Positions 1-8,457 of a stretch of DNA of 64,000 nt are shown here, piece after piece. The stretch covers positions 1-64,000 of the forward strand of contig JALHOC010000005.1 in NCBI GenBank assembly GCA_022843225.1, written 5' to 3'. Every line of letters begins with the position of its first letter. Position 1 is the stretch's first letter. The stretch is from Hyphomonadaceae bacterium. GTDB taxonomy: Bacteria > Pseudomonadota > Alphaproteobacteria > Caulobacterales > Aquidulcibacteraceae. Below the pieces are notes generated by a model, which was not told the origin of the DNA, made no database searches, and worked only from the letters and a program-made list of their open reading frames with translations. The position numbers and the translations under genes are program-made.

Positions 1-20
1 CGCTTTGGCGGCTGGGGCCC

Positions 21-812
21 TCAGAGGCCGTAGCCGCCTGCAACGTTGATCTGTTGGCCGGTGACGTAGGCGGCGCGGTTGGACGCAAGGAACACCGCCG
101 CGTAGCCGATCTCCTCGGGTTGGCCCCAACGCTTTATCGCGAGCGCCTTGTGTACTTCAGCGACCCATTCGTCGCCGAATGCGCCTTGCGCAGAGAGCAC
201 TTTGAACATGCCGGCGTCGATAACGCCTAGGAGCACGGTGTTGGCGCGGATGCCGTGTTTCCCTTCCTCGCGCGCGATTCCCTTCATCAGCGCTTCGTTG
301 GCCGCTTTAGGGATCACGGAGAGGCCGTCCTTCTCGGGATAGCGGAGGTGGCCCGCAGAACCCAGATGCACATACGAGCCTCCGCCCCAATCACGCAGGC
401 GGTTCAATGTCGCGCGAACGACGGTAAAGGCGCCTTCGAGTTCGGTGGAGATTGCGTTGCGCCATTGCTCGTCGCTCATCTCGCCGAGATAGACTTGCGG
501 TACAACCGGACCCGCGCCCAGCACGATCGTGTGCAGACGCTCGTGCGCGCGCGCGGCGGCTTCGACCGCTGCCTCGACGGTGGCGCGGTCGCGCAGATCG
601 CACGCGTGTATCGTGGCGCGTCGGCCCAAGGCCGTGATTTCAGCTGCGAGCTTCTCGGCGATTTCGCGTTTTTTGCGATAAACGATGGCGACGTCGCTTC
701 CCGCGCGCGCGAACTCAAGCGCCACGACGCTGCCAACTCCGCCGCTGCCGCCGAACACCATCGCCGCACCGTTGGGAAACAGAGCTGGGCTTGATGCGGT
801 TTGACCGGTCAT
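21..812 (-). CDS. Divergent SDR-family oxidoreductase with altered active site
   Basis: A 263-residue short-chain dehydrogenase/reductase-like protein. The N-terminal dinucleotide motif GGSGGVG is present near residues 21-27, and the C-terminal part has the usual SDR end (RWGQPEEIGYAAVFLAS, then VTGQQINVAGG). Two hallmarks are changed. The usual NNAG is LGAG, and the YxxxK tetrad position reads SVIPK, so the catalytic Tyr appears to be Ser. A strong GGGGAGGAAG lies just before the ATG. It is the last gene of a minus-strand operon behind the HsaA-like monooxygenase. It may be a reductase with changed chemistry or a non-catalytic member; the substrate cannot be read from sequence. Confidence 0.85.
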   Translation of the reverse strand: MTGQTASSPALFPNGAAMVFGGSGGVGSVVALEFARAGSDVAIVYRKKREIAEKLAAEITALGRRATIHACDLRDRATVEAAVEAAARAHERLHTIVLGAGPVVPQVYLGEMSDEQWRNAISTELEGAFTVVRATLNRLRDWGGGSYVHLGSAGHLRYPEKDGLSVIPKAANEALMKGIAREEGKHGIRANTVLLGVIDAGMFKVLSAQGAFGDEWVAEVHKALAIKRWGQPEEIGYAAVFLASNRAAYVTGQQINVAGGYGL

Positions 813-876
813 GTCTTCCTCCCCGCGCCGCTTTGTTGTTTTCGCGGGCGGGGCGCGACGCCCTTTGGCTCGTCGC

Positions 877-2079
877 CTACAGGAACATAAACGCTGGCGG
901 CTCGCCCATCAGACCATTGGTGAGATCGGCACCGAAATTGTTGGGGTCGTTGGCGACGTGGGCCCGGGCGGCGTTGATGTCGAGCCAGAACCGTACAATC
1001 GGGCTATCGTTATAGATCGCCCGCCCGCCGAGCAACGGCATCATATCGTCCACCAGATCAGCGCAACGGCGCACGATTGTCGCCGATTGGTAGCGATAGA
1101 GGGTCCGCATTTCCAAGGAGATTTCCTTGTTGGCGCGGGCCAGTTCCATCAATCGCTCAAAATTGCGATCAAGCACGGCGTTCATTTCATCGGCTTGAGC
1201 ATGGGCCTTGGCGATCGCGTTCAAAATCATGGGATCGGTCTTGGACACTTTGCCGGTATTGGTGGAGACGCGAGATTTGGTGATCTCAAGTGCTGCTTTC
1301 ACAGCGCCACGCACACCACCGATGGCCGCGGTCGACACAGAGCGTACGAACACCTGCGCCCAAGGCAATTGGTACAGCGGGGCGTTGTTCTCGGCTTGAC
1401 CGGGATTTTTGCACAAGAAGCCGTCGATGGCCTTGTGCGTGCGATAGTCCGGCACGAAGGCATTCTCAACCAGGATGTCCTCGCTGCCTGTCCCCTTGAG
1501 GCCGAACACGTGCCAATGGTCAACGATTTTGTAGTCGCTGCGCGGCACCAGGAAGGTTCGCATGTCTGGCGGATCGCCTTCCTTGGCCGGCGGTATCACA
1601 GCGCCCAGGAGCACCCATTGGCAATGATCGCAGCCGCTGGAGAAGCCCCACTGGCCGCTGAGCATGAAGCCGCCCTCGACACGCGTCACCTTGCCGACAG
1701 GCTGATAGGATGAGGAGGCCAGGACGCTAGCATCGGCACCCCAGACTTCGCGTTGCGCGCGGTCGTCCATCAAGCCGATTTGGTAAGGATGGCAACCCAC
1801 GACGCCGTAAACCCAGGCGGTGGACATGCAATACTCGGCCAATGTCATCTGAATTTTGAAGAAGGCCTGCGGGTCCAACTCGTAGCCGCCATAGCGGCGC
1901 GGCTGGAGCACGCGGAAGAAGCCCGCCTCTTGCATTTCGGCGATGGTTTCATCGGGGATGCGCCGGTTGGCCTCGGTCGTGGCGGCGCGGGCGGCGAGCT
2001 TCGGCCCCAAGGCGCGGGCGCGCTCGACAAGGATTTCGGGGCTTGGAACTGGATCAATACGGTGAGCGACAACAGGCAT
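877..2079 (-). CDS. hsaA: HsaA-like flavin-dependent monooxygenase (oxygenase component)
   Basis: A 400-residue member of the acyl-CoA-dehydrogenase-fold flavin monooxygenases, close to the usual HsaA/TesA2 length of about 394. Diagnostic stretches are FFRVLQPRRYGGYE (about residues 54-67) and GQWGFSSGCDHCQW (about 143-156), which match my memory of HsaA. HsaA hydroxylates 3-hydroxy-9,10-secoandrosta-1,3,5(10)-triene-9,17-dione to the catechol, using reduced flavin from HsaB. No HsaB-type reductase is visible in the window. The gene is far from hsaC and hsaD, so a related phenol or steroid substrate is possible. AGGAGA lies about 10 bases upstream of the ATG. Confidence 0.82.
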   Translation of the reverse strand: MPVVAHRIDPVPSPEILVERARALGPKLAARAATTEANRRIPDETIAEMQEAGFFRVLQPRRYGGYELDPQAFFKIQMTLAEYCMSTAWVYGVVGCHPYQIGLMDDRAQREVWGADASVLASSSYQPVGKVTRVEGGFMLSGQWGFSSGCDHCQWVLLGAVIPPAKEGDPPDMRTFLVPRSDYKIVDHWHVFGLKGTGSEDILVENAFVPDYRTHKAIDGFLCKNPGQAENNAPLYQLPWAQVFVRSVSTAAIGGVRGAVKAALEITKSRVSTNTGKVSKTDPMILNAIAKAHAQADEMNAVLDRNFERLMELARANKEISLEMRTLYRYQSATIVRRCADLVDDMMPLLGGRAIYNDSPIVRFWLDINAARAHVANDPNNFGADLTNGLMGEPPAFMFL

Positions 2080-2208
2080 CGGCTGTTTTTCTCCTCGATT
2101 TTACCAGGTGACGCGCGAAATGGCGCGCTCCGCCAGGCTAAAATTGCCGTCTTTCGTAAAACTTTCTACCATCCGGTTACGCAACTCGTCAAATAGGTCG
2201 GGCGGCGG

Positions 2209-2661
2209 CTACCCGGGGCGGCGGCGCATCATGGTCATGCGGCGACAGGTGGCGACGAGCTCGCCGCTCTGGTTGAGGCAGTTGTGCTCGAGCTCGACAA
2301 GCCCGACGTCGGGCCGCGAGCGGCTCTTCCGCATTGAGATCACGCGCGTTCGCGCCCGTAGCGTGTCGCCGTGATAGACCGGTTTCGGGAACGCGATGTC
2401 GGTCATGCTAAGATTGGCAAGCGTGGTCCCAAGTGTGGTGTCGGGCACGCTGATGCCGATCATCAGCCCAAGCGTGAATATGCTGTTCACAATGGGTCGG
2501 CCAAATTCTGTGTCAGCCGCGTAATGGGCGTCAATGTGCAGCGGCTGCGGGTTCATGGTCATCATGCAGAACAGCATGTTGTCGGCTTCCGTCACCGTCC
2601 GGGTGATCGGATGCTCGAATTCCTGACCGACGGAGAATTCCTCGTAGTATAGCCCAGTCAT
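2209..2661 (-). CDS. MaoC-like hotdog-fold enoyl-CoA hydratase
   Basis: A 150-residue single hotdog domain of the MaoC dehydratase family. The segment TMNPQPLHIDAHYA near residues 34-47 is the equivalent of the hydratase-2 motif that carries the catalytic His, followed by the typical GRPIVNSIFTLGLMIG helix. Such proteins add or remove water on enoyl-CoA thioesters. The gene starts 11 bases after the stop of the upstream acyl-CoA dehydrogenase and precedes the HsaA-like gene, so a dehydrogenation-hydration pair on one CoA intermediate is likely. The exact substrate is unknown. Confidence 0.87.
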   Translation of the reverse strand: MTGLYYEEFSVGQEFEHPITRTVTEADNMLFCMMTMNPQPLHIDAHYAADTEFGRPIVNSIFTLGLMIGISVPDTTLGTTLANLSMTDIAFPKPVYHGDTLRARTRVISMRKSRSRPDVGLVELEHNCLNQSGELVATCRRMTMMRRRPG

Positions 2662-2672
2662 GAGGTCCGACC

Positions 2673-3839
2673 CTAATAGGAACGCGGCAAACCTAGCACG
2701 CGCTCGGCGATGAAGCAGAGCGCAAGTTCTGGGCTCACCGGCGCGATCCGGGGGATGAGTGATTCACGCAAGTAGCGTTCGACGTGGTATTGTTTGGCAT
2801 AGCCAAAGCCGCCATGGGTCATGACCGCGCGTTGGCAGGCATTGAAGCCGGCTTCGCCGGCGAAATACTTCGCCGCGTTGGCGCTTGCGCCGCAGGGTAG
2901 TCCCTGATCGTATTCCCAAGCTGCGCGCGCCACCAGCAGCGACGCTGCTTCCAACTCCACCCAATTCGCGGCCAGCGGATGCTGGATGCCTTGGTTCTGG
3001 CCGATCGGGCGGTCAAACACGATGCGCTCCTTGGCGTAGCCCGCCGCGCGCGACAGTGCGAGCTTACCCAGCCCGACGGCTTCGGCCGCGATCAGAATGC
3101 GCTCGGGGTTCATGCCGTGTAGGATGTATTCGAAGCCCTTGCCTTCCTCGCCGATGCGATCCTCAACGGGGATCTCGAAACCATCGAAAAAGAGTTCGTT
3201 AGAGTCGATGGCCTTGCGGCCCATCTTGTCGATTTCGCGCACGCTGATGCGGGCGCGGTCGAAATCGGAATAGAACAGGCTCAGCCCTTCAGTAGGCCGC
3301 TGCACGTCTTCGAGCGCGGTGGTGCGGGCCAACAATAGAATTTTCTCCGCCACCTGCGCGGTCGAAATCCAGACCTTCTGTCCATCAATCACATAGCGAT
3401 CGCCTTTGCGCACGGCGCGGGTCTTCAGCTTGGTGGTGTTAAGCCCCGTATTGGGCTCCGTGACGGCAAAACATGCTCTCTCAGCGCCCGACACCATTGG
3501 CGGCAGCATTCGGGCCTTCTGCTCTGGCGAGCCGTGTACGACCACGGGGTTCAGGCCGAAAATGTTGATGTGCACGGCGGAGGCCCCCGACATTCCCGCG
3601 CCTGATTGAGCAATGGTCTGCATCATCAGCGCGGCCTCGGCGATGCCGAGCCCGGAGCCGCCGTATTCTTCAGCGATGCACAGTCCCAGCCAGCCGCCAT
3701 CGGCCAGTGCTTTGTGGAAGTCGGATGGGAAGCCGCCTTCGGTGTCGCGCTTTAGCCAATAGGCATCGTCGAACCCCGCGCACACCGACCCCACCGACTC
3801 CACAATAGCGCGTTGCTGCTCGCTGAGCGCGAAATCCAT
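2673..3839 (-). CDS. Acyl-CoA dehydrogenase, isovaleryl-type catalytic base
   Basis: A 388-residue FAD-dependent acyl-CoA dehydrogenase. The start chosen is the ATG giving MDFALSEQQ, with GGAGAAAG seven bases before it; a longer reading frame upstream has no family similarity. The flavin-binding segment FAVTEPNTGLNTTKLKT is at about 124-140. The common catalytic Glu of YEGT is absent (the C-terminal region reads RIAPVSPEL), but Glu246 in MNPERI matches the alternative base position of isovaleryl-CoA dehydrogenase. The protein ends VLGLPRSY, as in many branched-chain or steroid acyl-CoA dehydrogenases. It heads the minus-strand operon that includes MaoC and the HsaA-like gene. Confidence 0.9.
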   Translation of the reverse strand: MDFALSEQQRAIVESVGSVCAGFDDAYWLKRDTEGGFPSDFHKALADGGWLGLCIAEEYGGSGLGIAEAALMMQTIAQSGAGMSGASAVHINIFGLNPVVVHGSPEQKARMLPPMVSGAERACFAVTEPNTGLNTTKLKTRAVRKGDRYVIDGQKVWISTAQVAEKILLLARTTALEDVQRPTEGLSLFYSDFDRARISVREIDKMGRKAIDSNELFFDGFEIPVEDRIGEEGKGFEYILHGMNPERILIAAEAVGLGKLALSRAAGYAKERIVFDRPIGQNQGIQHPLAANWVELEAASLLVARAAWEYDQGLPCGASANAAKYFAGEAGFNACQRAVMTHGGFGYAKQYHVERYLRESLIPRIAPVSPELALCFIAERVLGLPRSY

Positions 3840-3902
3840 GCGAGACTTTCTCCGCGTTTGAACTCTGTTATGGTCGCGCGAAACGATAAGGAGAGCCGGG
3901 CC

Positions 3903-5051
3903 TTGGCGCAACGTACGTCGACAGAGCGCGTCTTGACTACGCATGTGGGCAGTCTGCCGCGACCGGAATCCGTGCTGGCGCCGATGGTGGCGAAAGCCAG
4001 GGGCGAGGCTTACGACGCCGCGGCTTTAGAGGCCGCGCTAGACCAGGGCGTTCTCGATCTCGTCAAGCGGCAGGTTGAGATTGGCATTGACTGGGTCAGC
4101 GATGGCGAACTGAGCAAGCCGAGTTACGCCACGTACGTCACGGAGCGATTGTCGGGCTTTGGCGGCAATTCAAAGGGCTTTGCCGCGGCCGACCTCCGGG
4201 AGTTCCCCGATTACGCGCGCCACCTGGTTGCGATTGGCGGCGTCGTGCCGCGCGGCGGCGGCGCCTGTTGCCAAGGGCCAGTGGCGGTGAAGGATCGTGC
4301 ACCGCTCGAAGCGGACCTCGCGCGCCTGAACAAGGCAGCGGCGGCGGCCATGCCGACAGGAGCGTTCATGAATTCGGCCTCGCCGGGCGTGGTCGCGGTG
4401 TTCCAGGCCAACGAGCACTATCCAAGCGAGGAGGCCTATGTTGAAGCCGTGGCCGAGGCGCTGCGCGAGGAGTACGAAGCGATCGTCGCGGCCGGCTTCG
4501 ATTTGCAGATTGATGCGCCCGATTTGGCGATGAGCCGTCACTTCACCTATGCGAAACTCGACGACACGGCGTTCCTCAAGATCGTTGCGCGCAACGTCGA
4601 AGCGCTCAATCACGCCACGCGCAACATTGCACCAGAGAAGCTGCGTATGCATGTGTGCTGGGGCAATTATCAGGGCCCGCACCATCGCGACATTCCACTC
4701 GAAACCGTGTTGCCGGAAATCGCCAGGGCGAGGCCGTCGGTATTCCTGATCGAGGGCGCCAACCCGCGCCATGCGCACGAATGGGCCGTTTTCGAACGCA
4801 TGCCGCTGGCGCAGGATAAGATATTGGCGCCGGGCGTGATCGACTCGACCTCGAACTTTATCGAACATCCCGAGCTGATCGCGCAGCGCATCGAAGCGTA
4901 TGCGCGTGTGGTCGGGCGCGAGCGCGTGGTGGCGTCAACAGATTGCGGTTTCGCTACCTTCAACACGACGCCGACCGTGTTTCCCGACATTACCTGGCGC
5001 AAGCTCGAAGCGCTGGTCGCAGGCGCCGCCATTGCGAGCAAACGGACTTAG
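3903..5051 (+). CDS. MetE-like (cobalamin-independent methionine synthase II family) protein
   Basis: A 382-residue protein with only the C-terminal MetE-type barrel. The zinc-site elements are visible: HVCWGNYQGPHHRDI (His and Cys), IEGANPRHAHEW (Glu) and STDCGFATF (Cys). This short subfamily is annotated as methionine synthase II-like and also contains epoxyalkane:coenzyme M transferases, so a thiol alkyl transfer is expected but the substrate is unknown. The start chosen is TTG at 3903, with AAGGAG about ten bases upstream; an in-frame ATG at 3870 is the alternative and lacks a good ribosome site. The gene is divergent from the acyl-CoA dehydrogenase. Its stop overlaps the stop of the convergent aldehyde dehydrogenase by four bases. 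Confidence 0.85.
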   Translation: MAQRTSTERVLTTHVGSLPRPESVLAPMVAKARGEAYDAAALEAALDQGVLDLVKRQVEIGIDWVSDGELSKPSYATYVTERLSGFGGNSKGFAAADLREFPDYARHLVAIGGVVPRGGGACCQGPVAVKDRAPLEADLARLNKAAAAAMPTGAFMNSASPGVVAVFQANEHYPSEEAYVEAVAEALREEYEAIVAAGFDLQIDAPDLAMSRHFTYAKLDDTAFLKIVARNVEALNHATRNIAPEKLRMHVCWGNYQGPHHRDIPLETVLPEIARARPSVFLIEGANPRHAHEWAVFERMPLAQDKILAPGVIDSTSNFIEHPELIAQRIEAYARVVGRERVVASTDCGFATFNTTPTVFPDITWRKLEALVAGAAIASKRT

Positions 5052-6475
5052 CCGCGCGCGCCTAGTATCGCCTTGGTTTCCAAATATTCCTCGAGCCCCC
5101 AGCGGCCATGCTCGCGCCCGTTGCCGGACTGGCGATAGCCCCCGAAGGGCAGTGCGAGATCGAGTGCTGCGCCGTTGATGTGAACGCTGCCGGCGCGGAG
5201 TTGTTCGGCCACGGCGTTCGCGCGCGTGAGGTCTTTTGACTGTACATAGGCCGCAAGCCCGTAAGCCGTGGCGTTCGCGATCTCGATCGCGTGCGCTTCG
5301 TCGCGATAGGGGATGATGCAAAGCGCTGGGCCGAAGATTTCCTCCCGCGCGATGGTCATTTCTGGCGTGACCTCACTGAATACGGTGGGCCGGCAATAAT
5401 AGCCGCAGTTTAAGCCGGGAGGGCGGCCAGGCCCTCCGGTCACTAGCCGCGCGCCCTCGGCAAGGCCTTTTTCGAGGTAACCTTGCACGCGCTCGTACTG
5501 CGCAGCGTTGATCAGTGGCCCCAGTGTGGTGGCTTCGTCGGCCGGATCGCCGACCACCATCGCCTCGGCCGTGGCGCGCGCGATCTCTTCCACTTCGGCC
5601 AGCCGATCCTGCGGCGCCAGCATGCGCGTGGGGGCGGCGCAGGTTTGCCCAGCGTTGGAATAGCAGGAGAGCACGCCGGCGCGCACAGCCTTGGGAAAGT
5701 CTGCGTCATCGAGCATGATGTTGGCGGACTTGCCGCCAAGCTCCTGATGCACGCGTTTGACTGAATCGGCGGCGGCCTTGGCGACGGCGACGCCGCCGCG
5801 GGTGGAGCCGGTGAACGACACCATGTCCACGTCGGGATGACTTGAAAGCGCGTGGCCCGCGCTAGGGCCGTCGCCATTGACCAAATTGAATACGCCGGGC
5901 GGCACGCCTGCTTCGTGCATGATCTCGGCGAACTTGAGCGAACTCATAGGCGCCGTCTCGCTGGGCTTCAGCACAATCGTGCAGCCAGCGGCGATAGCGG
6001 GGGCGACTTTGGCGCCGATCAGAAGCAGGGGCCAGTTCCATGCAATGATAAGGCCGCACACGCCGATCGGCTCAAGCACGACGCGCGCGGCGCCATGGGG
6101 TGCGTCGAACTCGAACGCGGCCAACGTATCGCGCGCAATCTCGAAATGCAGCCGCCCCAGCGGCACATGCAAGCGCTTGGCGATTTTGATCGGCGCGCCG
6201 ACTTCCTGGACGATGATCTGCGCCAGTTCGTCCTCGTGGCGGGCGTAGGCTGCAACAATGCGGTCCAGAAGCTCGATGCGCTGATCGCGGCTGGTGCGTG
6301 AAAACGTGGGAAAGGCCGAGCGCGCGGCGGCGACGGCGCGGTCAATGTCGGCTGCGCCGCCCATCGCTGCTTCACCATAGGCTGCTTCGGTGGCGGGATT
6401 GATGAGCGGGCGGGTGACGCGGCCTATCGGATCAACCCATTGGCCGCCGACGTAGAATTTCGATGCTAGGCTCAT
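5048..6475 (-). CDS. NAD(P)-dependent aldehyde dehydrogenase
   Basis: A 475-residue aldehyde dehydrogenase of normal family length. Visible catalytic elements are Asn147 in AWNWP, Glu245 in HQELGGKSAN and the nucleophile Cys279 in NAGQTCAAPTR. It oxidises an aldehyde to the acid through a thiohemiacetal. In this context the substrate may be a steroid side-chain or other aldehyde released from a degradation step. The start has GGAGA nine bases upstream. It lies 12 bases behind an SDR gene on the same strand, a typical alcohol-then-aldehyde oxidation pair. Confidence 0.93.
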   Translation of the reverse strand: MSLASKFYVGGQWVDPIGRVTRPLINPATEAAYGEAAMGGAADIDRAVAAARSAFPTFSRTSRDQRIELLDRIVAAYARHEDELAQIIVQEVGAPIKIAKRLHVPLGRLHFEIARDTLAAFEFDAPHGAARVVLEPIGVCGLIIAWNWPLLLIGAKVAPAIAAGCTIVLKPSETAPMSSLKFAEIMHEAGVPPGVFNLVNGDGPSAGHALSSHPDVDMVSFTGSTRGGVAVAKAAADSVKRVHQELGGKSANIMLDDADFPKAVRAGVLSCYSNAGQTCAAPTRMLAPQDRLAEVEEIARATAEAMVVGDPADEATTLGPLINAAQYERVQGYLEKGLAEGARLVTGGPGRPPGLNCGYYCRPTVFSEVTPEMTIAREEIFGPALCIIPYRDEAHAIEIANATAYGLAAYVQSKDLTRANAVAEQLRAGSVHINGAALDLALPFGGYRQSGNGREHGRWGLEEYLETKAILGARG

Positions 6476-6487
6476 GGCGCGTCTCCG

Positions 6488-7237
6488 TTACAGCATCACC
6501 ATGCCGCCATCGACGACGAGGGTTTGGCCGGTGATCAGGCGCGATTCTTCCGAGGCGAGAAACGCAGCGGCGGCGGCCATGTCGCGCGGCTCGGGGTTTT
6601 TCTGAATAGAGGCTTGTGATGCGAGCTTCGACAGAAGTTTTTCGGTTTTGGCGCCGAAGAATTCCGCAGTGCCGTCAGTGGCCACGCCCGACGGCGCGAT
6701 GGCGTTGACGCGGATGTTATACTGCCCCAATTCGCGCGCCATTGATCGCGTCATGGTGATAACGGCGCCCTTGGTCAGAGTATAGTGCAACCCTTGCGGA
6801 TTGCCCATCAGCGCGCCGATCGAGGAGATGTTGACGATAGCGCCGCCGCCCGCTTCACGCATCGCAGGCAGCACGGCTTTGCAACACCGCCACACACCGG
6901 TGATGTTGACGTCGAGCGCGCGCCGCCACTCGTCCTCATCGATGTCCTGGAACCAGGCGCCCTTGAGCGCGCCGTAAAGCGCGGCGTTGTTGACCAGCAC
7001 GTCGATGCACCCGAACGCGCTCAGGCCGAAGTCAACTGCGGCTTGCACCGAAGCCTGGTCTGTCACGTCCATCATGACAGGCTTGATTGCTTCGGGCGCG
7101 AGCGCTGCAGTGGCGTCGCAGGGGCGGAGGTCGCCGGCGATCACCTTGGCGCCCTCTGCCGCAAACCTTTTCGCAAAGGCTTGCCCCAGGCCCCGCGCGG
7201 CCCCGGTCACAATCGCGACTTTGCCCTCAAGCAACAC
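6488..7237 (-). CDS. SDR-family oxidoreductase
   Basis: A 249-residue classical short-chain dehydrogenase. The cofactor motif TGAARGLGQ is at the N terminus, NNAA is at mid-domain, and the catalytic YTLTK follows SSIGALMGNPQGLH. The C-terminal TGQTLVVDGGMVML is complete. The start chosen is the GTG at 7237, because GGGAGAG lies six bases upstream; the longer frame starting at 7252 would use that ribosome site as coding sequence. It is paired with the aldehyde dehydrogenase downstream. It probably oxidises a secondary or primary alcohol; no steroid-specific feature can be read. Confidence 0.9.
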   Translation of the reverse strand: MLLEGKVAIVTGAARGLGQAFAKRFAAEGAKVIAGDLRPCDATAALAPEAIKPVMMDVTDQASVQAAVDFGLSAFGCIDVLVNNAALYGALKGAWFQDIDEDEWRRALDVNITGVWRCCKAVLPAMREAGGGAIVNISSIGALMGNPQGLHYTLTKGAVITMTRSMARELGQYNIRVNAIAPSGVATDGTAEFFGAKTEKLLSKLASQASIQKNPEPRDMAAAAAFLASEESRLITGQTLVVDGGMVML

Positions 7238-7371
7238 GAAACGCTCTCCCACACTGTTTCAGGCCACGCATATCGATGTTTCCCGCCGTCTCAAAATTCG
7301 AATTGCGTAAACCTGCGGCGAACTTCATGTTGAAGGCAAGACGCCAAGAAAGAGCCGGTTAGGGAGCCAGG

Positions 7372-8436
7372 ATGACCACAGCCATACCGGTGATGGAGCC
7401 GGCGGATTACTTCGCGCTAGCGGTTGACCGCTTCCACGCCATGGGCGCTCCGCTCTATGCGGCGCTGTCGGCGGCGGTGGCCAAGGACCCGCTCCTCTGT
7501 GACATCGCCCGGCGGGCGCAGCCGGGCCAGCCGCCGGATCATTTGTTGTTTGCCGCCGCTGAGATGGTGCTGGCCGAGCACCCGGAGCATGCGCTGGGGA
7601 AGTTGCTGCGGCCAGGCGGGCCGCAGCCTGGGCTTGCTGACGCATTCCACGATTTCTGCGCTGAGCATCGCGCCGCAATCGAGGCGCTGGTTGCCTCGCG
7701 AACGGTGCAGACCACGTTCGTACACCGCGCAGGGCTCATCGCCGCCGGCGCTCGGGTGGTGGCTGAGGAGGCAGGCGAGCCGCTGTCGCTGGTCGAGATC
7801 GGTTGCAGTGCAGGCATCCTCACTCTGTTCGATCAGTACGAATACGATTTCGGTGCGGCGGGCTGCTTCGGTGAACCGGCGCGCGCGCGCGTGGCGCAAC
7901 CGCCATGGGTGGGGGAGCGCAGACCAGAGCCTGGCCCGGCACCGCAAATCGGCGAGCGCATCGGGCTCGACCTCAATCCCGTTGATCCCTCCGATGCGTT
8001 TGAGCGGCAATGGATTATCGCGCTTGCGCCAATAGATTGGGTTGAAGAGCGCCGGCAGCTTACCGCGGCGCTGGAGCATCGCGCGTCGACGCCGCTGCGA
8101 ACCATCCGCGGCGACGCGATGGCCAGTTTGCCGGCGCTCTTGCCGACGCTGCCGGACCCGGTGCTGATTTTTCATTCTTATTGCCTCTATCAATGGCCGG
8201 CGGATGCGCAGGCAGGGCTAGATCAAGCGCTGCGCACGGCCAGCCAAGGGCGCACGCTCTACCGGCTGGGGATCGACATTGTATTCGGCGCGCGTCCCGA
8301 GGCGTTACCGCCCTTCGACCCCACCAAAGAGCGGCTGTTTGACATGTTCATCACGCGCTACCGCGACGGCGCGGCGGAAACCCAGGTGCTTGGTAGTTGC
8401 GACCCGTGGGGCAAGAGTGCGGAATGGTTGCTTTGA
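7372..8436 (+). CDS. DUF2332-family protein, methyltransferase-like fold
   Basis: A 354-residue protein of the DUF2332 family. The segment LSLVEIGCSAG near residues 138-148 resembles the nucleotide-binding motif I of SAM-dependent methyltransferases, and LIFHSYCLYQW near 264-274 could be a motif IV-like strand. I infer a Rossmann-like, possibly SAM-binding, protein; no reaction is established. AGGGAGCC lies just upstream of the ATG. It is the first gene of a seven-gene plus-strand operon (SDR, EthD, acyl-CoA dehydrogenase, rubredoxin, P450, crotonase). It is divergent from the SDR at 6488-7237 across about 130 bases that should hold both promoters. Confidence 0.85.
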   Translation: MTTAIPVMEPADYFALAVDRFHAMGAPLYAALSAAVAKDPLLCDIARRAQPGQPPDHLLFAAAEMVLAEHPEHALGKLLRPGGPQPGLADAFHDFCAEHRAAIEALVASRTVQTTFVHRAGLIAAGARVVAEEAGEPLSLVEIGCSAGILTLFDQYEYDFGAAGCFGEPARARVAQPPWVGERRPEPGPAPQIGERIGLDLNPVDPSDAFERQWIIALAPIDWVEERRQLTAALEHRASTPLRTIRGDAMASLPALLPTLPDPVLIFHSYCLYQWPADAQAGLDQALRTASQGRTLYRLGIDIVFGARPEALPPFDPTKERLFDMFITRYRDGAAETQVLGSCDPWGKSAEWLL

Positions 8437-8457
8437 TGACGAAGAGGCGAGGTTGAG

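Noticed and set aside
811-1713. A 300-codon open frame on the plus strand opposite the HsaA-like gene
   Set aside because: It has no family pattern and lies antisense to a clear enzyme. High GC makes long shadow frames common here.
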